In this document: positions 8,386 through 14,482 of the stretch, piece by piece
Layout of the letters: each line of letters begins with the position of its first letter
How positions within the stretch are numbered: position 1 is the first letter of the stretch
Assembly: GCA_035575835.1 (NCBI GenBank)
Contig: DATLXM010000025.1
Span: 1 to 17,863, forward strand
Source of the DNA: Gaiellasilicea sp035575835
GTDB lineage: Bacteria > Actinomycetota > Thermoleophilia > Gaiellales > Gaiellaceae
Length of the DNA: 17,863 nt
Direction: 5' to 3'
Position numbers and translations under genes: made by a program
Notes under the pieces: generated by a model
Database searches by the model: none
What the model was told of the DNA's origin: nothing
Seen by the model: the letters and a program-made list of their open reading frames with translations, nothing else

Positions 8386-8772
8386 ATGCCGTACAAGGAC
8401 CCGGCGGCTCAGCGGTCGTTTCAGCGTGACTGGGTGGCGCGTCGGCGCGCGATCTTCTTCGGGCCACGGAAGTGCGCGTGGTGCGCCTCGCGGGAGCAGC
8501 TCGAGCTCCATCATCTCGATCCGTCGCGGAAGGAGAACCACGCGATCTGGTCGTGGGGGGAGGCGCGGCGTGAGGTGGAGATCGCGAAGTGCATCGTCCT
8601 CTGCAGGCCGTGTCATCAGCGGGCGCATAGCGAGGCGAAACGGGTCGAGGCTGAGCTTCGGAATCCGTGCGGGACGAGGGCGGCATACGACCGTGGCTGC
8701 AAGTGCGATGCGTGCAGGCTGGCGAAGCGCGAGTACAACCGGGCGCATCCTGCTCGTAAGGCGGCCGCGTGA
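8386..8772 (+). CDS. HNH endonuclease 2 with C-terminal Cys motif
   Basis: A 128-residue HNH nuclease. CAWC (30-33) and CRPCHQRAH are the zinc-binding pairs and LHHLDP (41-46) carries the catalytic histidine. A second short motif, CGTRAAYDRGCKCDACRLAKREY, follows, a Cys-rich arginine repeat often seen in actinophage DNA-binding proteins. The ATG at 8386 follows directly on the stop of HNH1 with no spacer. The stop overlaps the lysozyme-like gene's GTG (GTGA). HNH proteins of this kind are free-standing homing nucleases or packaging helpers; the role of this copy is unknown. No strong Shine-Dalgarno sequence is seen. Confidence 0.8.
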   Translation: MPYKDPAAQRSFQRDWVARRRAIFFGPRKCAWCASREQLELHHLDPSRKENHAIWSWGEARREVEIAKCIVLCRPCHQRAHSEAKRVEAELRNPCGTRAAYDRGCKCDACRLAKREYNRAHPARKAAA

Positions 8773-9443
8773 CGCGTTTCCTGACCACGCTCGCGCTTGT
8801 AGCGGTGTTCGCGTTCCTGCTCGGCCGTGCGATCGACATCGAGCAGGCCAACGGACAACCCGCCGTCCAGGCAGCGTCTCAGGGGCTCGTGTACCCGCGG
8901 AAACGTCCGCTTGCCGAGATGAGCTTGCCGCAGGTCGAGCGTCTACAGGTTCGGATTCTCGCCCACTACAGGGGCGCTCTCGCCGCCCATGAGAAGGCGG
9001 CGGCACGTCGGGCGCTGAACCGGGTGGAGCGGACTCATAGGCGCTGGTACGCGGCAGCGACGATCTGGACGAAGGCCGAGCTCGCGGAGACTCGGGCGCG
9101 GCTGACCGTGCTGCAGGCCGACCGCGATTGGTGGTTCGCCGTCAGGTACGCCGACCGCATCTACCCGGGCTCCGCTGGTTGGCTTCTCTCCTGCTCCGCC
9201 AGTGAGGGCGGGCACGGTGGCTGGGTTCCGAACCGGCAAGGCTCAGGCGCCGGCGGGTGGATGCAGTTCCTGTCCGGCACGTTCTACGCGAACGTCGACG
9301 CTGCGTTCGCCGACGCTCGGGCTCGCGGCCATGTCGTGCCTCGCTCGTGGCGCTCCTGGTATTCGGCTGGCGGGCAGGCCGTCGTCGGCGCGTACATGCT
9401 CCGGGTCGGACAGCGCGGCCAATGGGTCGGGGCCGGCTGCTGA
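8769..9443 (+). CDS. secreted lysozyme/transglycosylase-like protein
   Basis: A 224-residue protein with an N-terminal hydrophobic segment (TTLALVAVFAFLLGRAI) that could be a signal anchor, a helical charged middle (about residues 50-118), and a C-terminal lysozyme-like domain. In that domain SCSASEGGHGG supplies a candidate catalytic glutamate (E146), followed by GAGGWMQFLSGTF, YSAGGQAVVGAYML and a final GC. This arrangement is typical of phage or actinobacterial peptidoglycan transglycosylases, which cut glycan strands. It starts with GTG overlapping the previous stop. Its position next to the att site, far from the tail genes, suggests a lysogenic-conversion gene or a wall-degrading lysis factor. 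No holin is recognised nearby. Confidence 0.72.
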   Translation: MTRFLTTLALVAVFAFLLGRAIDIEQANGQPAVQAASQGLVYPRKRPLAEMSLPQVERLQVRILAHYRGALAAHEKAAARRALNRVERTHRRWYAAATIWTKAELAETRARLTVLQADRDWWFAVRYADRIYPGSAGWLLSCSASEGGHGGWVPNRQGSGAGGWMQFLSGTFYANVDAAFADARARGHVVPRSWRSWYSAGGQAVVGAYMLRVGQRGQWVGAGC

Positions 9444-9889
9444 TGGCGAAGGACGGCTCGCGCCCTCAGTACGGCCGCAAGCGCCACGTCCGCCCCGACG
9501 GGTACGTGCGCGTCTGGGTCCCCGGCCATCCTGCCGCTAACGCTGACGGATACGCGCAGGAACACCGCTGGATGCTCCACGAGGCCGGGATTCCGGTCCC
9601 GGACGGCTGGCATGTCCACCACCTGAACGGAGACCGGGCCGACAACAGGCTCGACAACCTCGCGGTGATGAGTGCTGCGGCGCATACGCGCGAGCACTTG
9701 CGCGCCGCCGGCGAGGTTGTGAACCAGTACGGGAGCTGGCCGTTGATGAGCCCGGAAGAGAAGCTCGAGAAGTCGCGAGCTAGGTGCCGCGAGTACATGC
9801 GGATCCGCAACGGCTTCTACTCCCGCTATCCCGACGCCGAGCCTGCCTTCCTGCCGCTGTATGAGCGCCACTTTGGAGCCGCGGCATGA
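9443..9889 (+). CDS. HNH endonuclease 3 (HNH_3 type)
   Basis: A 148-residue HNH protein of the HNH_3 type. HVHHLNGDRADNRLDNLAVM (57-76) is the betabetaalpha-metal catalytic stretch with the paired histidines and the conserved asparagine, preceded by EHRWMLHEAG. No CxxC zinc pairs are present, as usual for this subtype. The C-terminal part (SPEEKLEKSRARCREYMR and following) is basic and helical. The frame is open from 9257, but ATG 9443 (MAKDGSRPQY) overlaps the stop of the lysozyme-like gene (TGATG) and starts the conserved RPDGYVRVWVPGHP strand, so it is preferred. Confidence 0.82.
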   Translation: MAKDGSRPQYGRKRHVRPDGYVRVWVPGHPAANADGYAQEHRWMLHEAGIPVPDGWHVHHLNGDRADNRLDNLAVMSAAAHTREHLRAAGEVVNQYGSWPLMSPEEKLEKSRARCREYMRIRNGFYSRYPDAEPAFLPLYERHFGAAA

Positions 9890-9950
9890 TCCGTGCTTAC
9901 CGGACGCGCGGCTTCGGGCCGTGGCCGACGACTCGGCGGATGTGCTGGCT

Positions 9951-10499
9951 GTGACCTTTCGTGTCTACCTGCCCGACGAGTGCGGTAAGGACGGCTATCC
10001 GCCGGAGTGGCACGCGACGATCAAGCACGCCGTTCGTGAGGCTGCCGAACATCGCTGCATCCGCTGCCTGCACCCATACGCGCCGGGCGCAGGCCAGTGG
10101 TCGCTCTGCGACGAGCAGTGCCGCCACGAACTCGGCGAGACGCGAATGATGCGCGCCAACCTGCTCCCGTCCACGACGGCCAGCGCCGAAATCCCGGCGC
10201 CCAATCCGGGGATGTACCTCACCGGTCAGGTCGAGGCCGAGTGGCGGATCCTCACCGTCCACCACCTGAACGGCGACAAGGCCGACTGCCGATGGTGGAA
10301 CCTCGTATCGCTCTGTCAGCGCTGCCACCTCCGCGTGCAGCGCGTCGTCCTGATGTCTCGCATCTGGCCGTGGGAGCACTCCGAATGGTTCCGGCCCTAC
10401 GTCGCAGGCTACTACGCGAGCGTCTACCTCGGTGAGGACATCACGCGAGAGGAAGCCGTGGCCCGCCTGGACGAACTGCTCGCGCTGGAGGCCGCGTGA
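9951..10499 (+). CDS. HNH endonuclease 4, zinc-binding
   Basis: A 182-residue HNH protein from the GTG at 9951. CIRC (36-39) and CDEQC form an N-terminal zinc site, VHHLNGDKADC (103-113) holds the catalytic histidines, and LCQRCHLRVQ closes the fold. The C-terminal region (WPWEHSEWFRPYVAGYYAS and following) is aromatic-rich, then an acidic helix. The frame is open to ATG 9861, which would overlap HNH3 by 29 bp; the extra 30 residues look like a shadow of HNH3, so a later start (9921 or 9951, both GTG) is likelier, though none has a good ribosome site. The stop overlaps the next gene's GTG. Confidence 0.72.
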   Translation: MTFRVYLPDECGKDGYPPEWHATIKHAVREAAEHRCIRCLHPYAPGAGQWSLCDEQCRHELGETRMMRANLLPSTTASAEIPAPNPGMYLTGQVEAEWRILTVHHLNGDKADCRWWNLVSLCQRCHLRVQRVVLMSRIWPWEHSEWFRPYVAGYYASVYLGEDITREEAVARLDELLALEAA

Positions 10500-10642
10500 C
10501 CGCCCCCGTTTACTGCGAGCGGTGCGAGCGCCCGTCGACCGCTGACTCGTGGGGCCGTTGCCTCTGGTGCCATCAGCCGTTCGTGGCGCCGAAGGCTCTT
10601 GTCATCGTCGCGGCCAAGCCCGTGAAAGAGCGGACGGCGTGA
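10496..10642 (+). CDS. small zinc-ribbon protein 1
   Basis: A 48-residue protein with two Cys pairs (YCERC and CLWCH), a minimal zinc ribbon, followed by a basic Val/Ala/Lys-rich tail. It overlaps both neighbours by 4 bp (GTGA at 10496 and at 10639), which supports it as a real gene despite its size. Such mini-ribbons are common in actinophage early regions and are of unknown function. Confidence 0.6.
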   Translation: MTAPVYCERCERPSTADSWGRCLWCHQPFVAPKALVIVAAKPVKERTA

Positions 10643-11445
10643 AGCCCTACGTGCAGGACGCGGACTTCACGCTCTACGTCGGGGATGCGCTCACGGTGCT
10701 GCAAGGGCTGCCCGACGGGAGCGTGGATTGCTGCGTAACCTCGCCGCCGTACCTTGACGCGCGGCCGGAATACGGAACGCTCACGGCGTCACAGTGGGGC
10801 ACATTCTTCTTTGAGCTTGGGCGAGTCGTTGCCGGCCCGGTGTTGCTAAACGTCGGGCGACTCTGGCGCGACGGTGTAGAAAACATGTGGTGGATTGACC
10901 TACTCGCGCACGCTCTCCCGCGCTTTTCGCATCTCGACACGCTTGTCTGGGTTAAGCCGAATGCGAACCCGATTCACGGCGCGGTCCTCGCCAACAGCCA
11001 CGAGTACGTGCTCGTCCTCGGTCGCCCAGGCGTGGCGCTAAACACTGATTCGGTCCGCACCGAGTACGACCCCGAGACCCTTGCTCGGTTCCGACGGCGA
11101 TACCACAACGGCAGCGGCGTTAAGGGCGATGTCCGCCCAGAAGAAGGTCGCGAGTCGAACGAGCACGGCGCTCGCGCACGATCGTTCTTCATCGCCTACG
11201 TCGGACGAGAGAAGGGCAACACTCATCCCGCCCCGATGCCTCTCGACCTAGCGGTGCACATGGTCAGGCTCGCAGCGTGGCCGGGCCACATCGTTCTAGA
11301 CCCGTTCGCTGGTTCTGGGACTACAGCTCTGGCGGCTCGGTCGCTTGGATGCAAGAGCATCGGGATCGAACTGAACGAGCAGTACGCGCAGGGCGCAGCC
11401 CGCCGTTTACAGCAGCAGTCCCTGTTCGCCGGGGACGCCGCGTGA
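10639..11445 (+). CDS. DNA adenine/cytosine-N4 methyltransferase, beta class
   Basis: A 268-residue SAM-dependent DNA amino-methyltransferase. The catalytic motif TSPPY (34-38) precedes the SAM-binding motif DPFAGSGTT (221-229), the order of the beta class; GIELNEQY follows as motif II. The middle (about 60-200) is the target-recognition part. The motifs do not separate N6-adenine from N4-cytosine methylation. The GTG at 10639 overlaps the previous stop; the frame is open further upstream to 10549, but homology starts at MKPYVQDADFTLYVGDAL. No partner restriction enzyme is recognised, so it is an orphan enzyme that could protect phage DNA from host or prophage-encoded nucleases. Confidence 0.92.
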   Translation: MKPYVQDADFTLYVGDALTVLQGLPDGSVDCCVTSPPYLDARPEYGTLTASQWGTFFFELGRVVAGPVLLNVGRLWRDGVENMWWIDLLAHALPRFSHLDTLVWVKPNANPIHGAVLANSHEYVLVLGRPGVALNTDSVRTEYDPETLARFRRRYHNGSGVKGDVRPEEGRESNEHGARARSFFIAYVGREKGNTHPAPMPLDLAVHMVRLAAWPGHIVLDPFAGSGTTALAARSLGCKSIGIELNEQYAQGAARRLQQQSLFAGDAA

Positions 11446-11630
11446 CGTTCCCACCTTCCAACAGTGATCTGGCCGGTTTTCCCCGTACCTGCTCGGGTTG
11501 CGGCCAACCCGTCGCGCCAACGTCGAAGAAGGGCCGCCCGGTGAGCCATTGGTTCGAGACACGGGACGGCCAGCACCTGTCCTGGCACGTTTTATGCCGC
11601 CTAAAAGTTGCTAAGGGAGGCTCGCGTTGA
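11442..11630 (+). CDS. small zinc-ribbon-like protein 2
   Basis: A 62-residue protein with CSGCGQPVAPTSKKGRPVSHWFE and a later Cys (HVLCRLK), suggesting a zinc-binding knuckle made from Cys and His. It starts with GTG overlapping the methyltransferase stop and ends overlapping the TTG of HNH5, so it sits in the same translationally coupled operon. Function unknown. Confidence 0.6.
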   Translation: MTFPPSNSDLAGFPRTCSGCGQPVAPTSKKGRPVSHWFETRDGQHLSWHVLCRLKVAKGGSR

Positions 11631-11920
11631 ACGAAAGTCAGCTCGCAAGGTTCATGCCTAAGTTCTACGTTGACGAAGAGACGGGGTGCTGGGTCTGGAC
11701 GGCCGCTAAGGCTCCCTCTGGACATCCCGGCTTCTGTCTGGGGCGGCCCGAGGGCAAGAGATGGGTACAGGCGCACAGAGTCTCCTACGAGCACTTTGTC
11801 GGCCCGATCCCCGAAGGACTTGAACTAGACCACCTTTGCGTCAACCCGCCGTGCGTCAACCCCGCACACCTTGAGCCCGTTACGCACGCGGAGAACATGC
11901 GCCGAGGGATCGCGGGGTGA
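11627..11920 (+). CDS. HNH endonuclease 5, N-terminal part, interrupted by an in-frame UGA
   Basis: A 97-residue HNH nuclease core. GCWVWTAAK, HRVSYEHFVGPIPEGL (50-65), LDHLC (67-71) and CVNPAHLEPVT (76-86) are the features of the zinc-binding HNH subtype also seen in HNH6. The start is TTG 11627, overlapping the previous stop, with a strong Shine-Dalgarno (ggagg) about 8 bp upstream. The TGA at 11918-11920 ends the frame, yet the same frame continues without another stop to 12088 and encodes the C-terminal Cys/His motif THCLRGHEYTEENTYW and MCKTCG that HNH6 carries at the corresponding place. The protein is thus either truncated, or extended by stop readthrough. Confidence 0.82.
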   Translation: MNESQLARFMPKFYVDEETGCWVWTAAKAPSGHPGFCLGRPEGKRWVQAHRVSYEHFVGPIPEGLELDHLCVNPPCVNPAHLEPVTHAENMRRGIAG

Positions 11921-12088
11921 CTACGAGCTCAGACCCACTGCCTCAGGGGCCATGAATACACCGAGGAGAACACCTACTGGAAGCCGTCCAACCACACGCG
12001 GATGTGCAAGACGTGCGGACGAGATGCTCAAAGGCGCCGCACGGCACGTCTCAAGCAGCTCGCGACGTTACAGGAGGCCGCCGCATGA
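11921..12088 (+). pseudogene. C-terminal zinc-finger part of HNH endonuclease 5 after the UGA
   Basis: In the same frame as HNH5, the codons after TGA give LRAQTHCLRGHEYTEE and then MCKTCGRDAQRRR and a basic tail ending EAAA, with a stop at 12086-12088. HNH6 has the parallel THCPRGHAYDEKNTY and WCRECKRAEGRQY, so this is clearly the missing domain. No plausible independent start or ribosome site exists before it. Its stop overlaps the ATG of the next gene (ATGA), the same coupling as elsewhere in the operon, which argues that this end was until recently, or still is, the true end of the HNH5 reading frame. Confidence 0.65.
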
Positions 12089-12237
12089 CCGACGACGACA
12101 AGACCGAGCGGGGCCAGGACGAGCCGGACGAGCTCGAGCTGGACGACTGGAAGGGCGTTTACCCCGGCATGTGTCGTGACCCGGAGTTGTGTCGTGGCCG
12201 TGGTTCGTGCCCTCGCGACTACTCGTGCTGCGAGTGA
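12085..12237 (+). CDS. small acidic Cys-rich protein
   Basis: A 50-residue protein with an acidic N-terminus (DDDKTERGQDEPDELELDD) and a Cys-rich end (MCRDPELCRGRGSCPRDYSCCE, five cysteines) that may bind metal. ATG 12085 is preceded by a good ggagg Shine-Dalgarno (12073-12077) and overlaps the stop of the HNH5 extension. The frame is open further upstream but without a ribosome site. Unrecognised family; the acidic surface would suit a DNA-mimic or a partner of a basic nuclease, but this is speculation. Confidence 0.6.
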   Translation: MTDDDKTERGQDEPDELELDDWKGVYPGMCRDPELCRGRGSCPRDYSCCE

Positions 12238-12259
12238 CCCCCACACCGAAGGAGCCCGT

Positions 12260-12529
12260 ATGACCCCTGCTCGCCAGCTCGCGCAAACGGATCCGACTGA
12301 GAACCTCGCTCATCAGATCGGCCAGGAAGTCACCCGGGCCACCACGCTCATCGCCGACCTCGAGCGCTCCTTACGCCGGTTGGACGAGAAACGTGAGCTG
12401 CTACGGGCTCGAGGTTTGATCGTCGACGTTGACCTCGGTGACATCGGGAATGCTGCTCAAGCAGTTCGGCGGACATGTGCGGAGCGTGACCAGTCCACGA
12501 AGTTTCGTCTGCCAGGGGCGGCGGCATGA
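12260..12529 (+). CDS. small coiled-coil phage protein
   Basis: An 89-residue largely helical protein; the LERSLRRLDEKRELLRAR stretch has coiled-coil character. The start ATG 12260 has an aaggag Shine-Dalgarno 6 bp upstream, one of the best in the prophage, and follows a 22-bp gap after the previous gene. It ends in KFRLPGAAA, resembling the end of HNH6 (TFRLPAA). The stop overlaps the HNH6 start (ATGA). Function unknown; similar small coiled-coil proteins occur next to nuclease genes in actinophages. Confidence 0.65.
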   Translation: MTPARQLAQTDPTENLAHQIGQEVTRATTLIADLERSLRRLDEKRELLRARGLIVDVDLGDIGNAAQAVRRTCAERDQSTKFRLPGAAA

Positions 12530-13125
12530 CCCTGACCGTCGTTTGCCCCACATGCGAGACTGCGCGGCCTGTTACCCGTCACAATGAGTGGCGGATCCGT
12601 ACCGGGGAAAACACTGGCCGTTGCGTCAAGTGCGCCAACGCCGAAAATGCACGGTGCAAGTCTGAACGTGCCCGGGCCTCGTTTGTCAGCGACTTCTGGG
12701 CTCGCGTCGACAAGACCGGGGACTGCTGGCTATGGACGGGGCGTCTCACGAGCCACCGGTACGGATCCGTAGGCAGTAAAGGTAGCGCCCACCGCATTGC
12801 CTACGAGTTGACGGTCGGCCCTATCCCCGAGGGTCTCACTATCGACCACCTCTGCCGCGTCCGTCACTGCGTCAACCCAGCGCATCTCGAGCCTGTAACG
12901 ATGACCGAAAACGTGCGGCGTGGCGAGTCGTTCAGCGCCGTAAACGCCCGTAAGACCCACTGTCCACGTGGGCACGCCTACGACGAAAAGAACACCTATC
13001 GCCTTCCAAGCGGTAGCCGCTGGTGTCGTGAGTGCAAGCGCGCCGAGGGACGCCAATACCAGGCTGCTAGGAGGACGTTGGAGGCGGGGAAGGCGAAGAC
13101 GACGTTCAGGTTGCCGGCGGCGTGA
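12526..13125 (+). CDS. HNH endonuclease 6, full-length with two zinc-finger flanks
   Basis: A 199-residue HNH nuclease. The N-terminal zinc finger is CPTC and CVKC. The core follows: GDCWLWTG, HRIAYELTVGPIPEGL, IDHLCRVRHCVNPAHLEPVT. A C-terminal Cys/His motif (THCPRGHAYDEKNTY, WCRECKR) and a basic tail end in TFRLPAA. It is paralogous to HNH5 but longer at the N-terminus and uninterrupted. The ATG overlaps the preceding stop; its own stop overlaps the GTG of the next gene. It is probably a free-standing homing-type or regulatory nuclease; the target is unknown. Confidence 0.88.
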   Translation: MTLTVVCPTCETARPVTRHNEWRIRTGENTGRCVKCANAENARCKSERARASFVSDFWARVDKTGDCWLWTGRLTSHRYGSVGSKGSAHRIAYELTVGPIPEGLTIDHLCRVRHCVNPAHLEPVTMTENVRRGESFSAVNARKTHCPRGHAYDEKNTYRLPSGSRWCRECKRAEGRQYQAARRTLEAGKAKTTFRLPAA

Positions 13126-13292
13126 CGACCGATTACACCGATAGGGCTCCTGACGGCCAGTATCTCCGCGAGCCCGCTGAGCTCACCTGCCGAGCGTGCG
13201 GGCAGCCTCTCACTCCGGACTGGGTTGGTGAGCCTGGTGTGGGTTGGTGCTCCCCTTGCGGTGAGTGGCAGTTCCCCGAGGAGCCCGAATGA
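13122..13292 (+). CDS. small zinc-ribbon protein 3
   Basis: A 56-residue protein from GTG 13122 with two Cys pairs, CRACG and CSPCG, 22 residues apart, a typical zinc ribbon, flanked by acidic ends. Both ends show 4-bp overlaps with neighbouring frames. It is the last gene before the regulatory gap and probably the last of the long early operon. Confidence 0.6.
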   Translation: MTTDYTDRAPDGQYLREPAELTCRACGQPLTPDWVGEPGVGWCSPCGEWQFPEEPE

Positions 13293-13462
13293 GCGTTCTG
13301 TTTACACGATGGGAGCGGCTGACACGGTACGCTCCCGGCGGGCCGGCGGGCTCCTCCGGGACGGTTGCCAAGCCTCCTGAAGCCCCGCCGGCCGTCTTCC
13401 TCGTGTGCGATAATGGTGGTCGGCTTGGCAACCGAATAACCGAGGAGGACACCAGTGGGTAA
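13289..13462 (+). CDS. possible short ORF across the regulatory gap
   Basis: A 57-codon frame from ATG 13289, overlapping the previous stop (ATGA) and running into the next gene. The composition is Pro/Gly-rich (APGGPAGSSGTVAKPPEAPP) and shows no domain; it contains the promoter and both inverted-repeat arms. I consider it a chance frame more likely than a gene, though the 4-bp overlap matches the operon's habit. Confidence 0.25.
   Translation: MSVLFTRWERLTRYAPGGPAGSSGTVAKPPEAPPAVFLVCDNGGRLGNRITEEDTSG
13362..13454 (+). promoter_or_regulatory. promoter with 13-bp inverted operator-like repeats before the replication/packaging operon
   Basis: CGGTTGCCAAGCC (13362-13374) is repeated as its exact reverse complement at 13422-13434. 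Between them is an extended -10, TGCGATAAT (13406-13414); no good -35 is visible. Each arm is itself nearly palindromic around TTGsCAA. The second arm would overlap the transcription start region, so a repressor binding both arms could block or loop the promoter. A Shine-Dalgarno (aggagga, 13441-13447) then leads to GTG 13455. This is the only sizeable non-coding gap in the visible prophage, hence a likely control point. Confidence 0.5.
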
Positions 13463-13958
13463 GACCCTTGCTCTCGCGGCTAGCGAGACGACTATCGAGA
13501 CGACCAACAAGCGGGTCGCTCGAACCGATACGAGGAAAGCGACGATCCGCTTGAAATGGAATCGACGCTGTGCGATTCGGTCTTTCGAGGAGGGTGTCGC
13601 TGAACGTGGAGAGATCAATCCATCGGAGGCGATCGGAGTGTTGCTGGAATACGGTAAGCACGCTGCATTCGACGATCTCGTAGCTTGCCTTCCAGTCGAC
13701 TGTCTCGCGCCCGTGCTCGCGAGACTTCTGAGAGTCGTAGAGCTCAAAGAGATGTCCTACCCGGACTATCTCGATTCTCCCGAGTGGAGAGAACGGGCCG
13801 CTAAAGCCAAGACGCGCTATCAGGGCCGCTGTGCTCTAGACGCGACTCATTTCGCGGAGGACGCTCACCATCGTACCTATGAGCGCCGTGGACGCGAGTA
13901 CGACGGCGACCTGATTCCGCTTTGCCGTGTCTGTCATTCGACGTTTCACAAGCGTTAA
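13455..13958 (+). CDS. HNH endonuclease-like protein 7 with extra N-terminal domain
   Basis: A 167-residue protein. The C-terminal half is HNH-like: YLDSPEWRERAAKAKTRYQG, then DAHHRTYERRGREY and LIPLCRVCHSTFH. The first zinc pair is degenerate: where CxxC is expected only one Cys is present (GRCALDATHF), so zinc binding may be weak. The N-terminal 95 residues (basic first 50, then an acidic helical SEAIGVLLEYGKHAAFDDLVACLP) are not recognised. The GTG start has a good aggagga Shine-Dalgarno. It is the first gene after the regulatory gap. The stop TAA is followed immediately by the next ATG. Confidence 0.7.
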   Translation: MGKTLALAASETTIETTNKRVARTDTRKATIRLKWNRRCAIRSFEEGVAERGEINPSEAIGVLLEYGKHAAFDDLVACLPVDCLAPVLARLLRVVELKEMSYPDYLDSPEWRERAAKAKTRYQGRCALDATHFAEDAHHRTYERRGREYDGDLIPLCRVCHSTFHKR

Positions 13959-14303
13959 ATGGCCTGGCTTCGGATAGATGATGGGTTCGCGTTTCACCCG
14001 AAGATCGCGGCTCTTTCCGACCGTGAACTACGCGTCTGGATGCGCCTGCTTTGCTACTGCGCAAGGCACTCAGACCCGAGCGTGGACGCGGTGACCCGAC
14101 AGGAGGTTGTGGGACTAACGAGCTCGGTGATGGCGAGCCTCATCAGGCTCGAGCTACTGGACGAATCCGGCTCAGATTGGGAGGTTCACGACTGGGAGCA
14201 CTACGCACCGAAGGACATGACAGGGGCTGAACGACAGGCCCGGTGGCGCTCCCGCCGTAACGGTCACGTAACGCTAGGCGTAACGGAAGACGTAACGGTT
14301 TGA
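13959..14303 (+). CDS. DnaD-like/replication-initiation helix-turn-helix protein, N-terminal part
   Basis: A 114-residue protein whose N-terminus (MAWLRIDDGFAFHPKIAALSDRELRVWMRLLCYCARH) is typical of phage replication-initiation or DnaD-related winged-helix proteins that load helicase. A winged helix continues to DWEVHDWEHYAP and the charged helix TGAERQARWRSRRNG. The frame stops after VTLGVTEDVTV, but the similar Val-Thr pattern and a serine/proline linker continue in the next frame (14300-14482), suggesting one gene split in two frames. Known relatives usually have a variable linker and a second domain, absent here. The nucleotide sequence near the end carries repeated CGTAACG. Confidence 0.7.
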   Translation: MAWLRIDDGFAFHPKIAALSDRELRVWMRLLCYCARHSDPSVDAVTRQEVVGLTSSVMASLIRLELLDESGSDWEVHDWEHYAPKDMTGAERQARWRSRRNGHVTLGVTEDVTV

Positions 14304-14316
14304 GCGTTACGAACAC
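14260..14316 (+). repeat. CGTAACG repeat cluster
   Basis: Three direct copies of CGTAACG near 14267, 14279 and 14290, and one inverted CGTTACG near 14304, lie in about 45 bp at the end of the DnaD-like gene. In many phages the replication origin is embedded in or near the initiator gene, so these could be iteron-like binding sites. They could equally be the codon pattern for a repeated Val-Thr peptide. Confidence 0.4.
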
Positions 14317-14482
14317 CGTCTACCAAACCGTCTCTCGCGTACGCGCGGGCGCTGGCACGCGCGCGCGGCCCGTCCCGTCCCGTCCTTCTTCTAATTCAAA
14401 CCTAGTTGTAGTAGAGCCTGTGGACAATGTGGAAAACGCAAAGCTCCTCGAATACGACCATGTCCTCGAGCGCATCCGATGA
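14300..14482 (+). CDS. downstream frame of the DnaD-like gene, or separate small protein
   Basis: A 60-codon frame beginning at TTG 14300, whose bases overlap the stop of the preceding frame (TTGA). It encodes SVTNTVYQTVSRVRAGAG, a PVPSRPSSNS linker and a final charged segment VENAKLLEYDHVLERIR. There is no Shine-Dalgarno sequence. The Val-Thr pattern continues that of the preceding protein, favouring either a -1 frameshift product or a recent frameshift mutation over an independent gene. It ends with an ATGA overlap to the next frame. Confidence 0.5.
   Translation: MSVTNTVYQTVSRVRAGAGTRARPVPSRPSSNSNLVVVEPVDNVENAKLLEYDHVLERIR

Noticed and set aside
9284..9871. 195-codon minus-strand frame opposite HNH3
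   Set aside because: Shadow of HNH3 and the lysozyme-like gene; no recognisable feature.
11871..12179. 102-codon frame beginning within HNH5
   Set aside because: The zinc-finger domain lies in the HNH5 frame; this one gives only Arg/Thr-rich sequence.
10000..13300. CRISPR-like or long tandem repeats in the HNH cluster
   Set aside because: The similarity between HNH5 and HNH6 is at the protein level; no regularly spaced direct repeats are seen.
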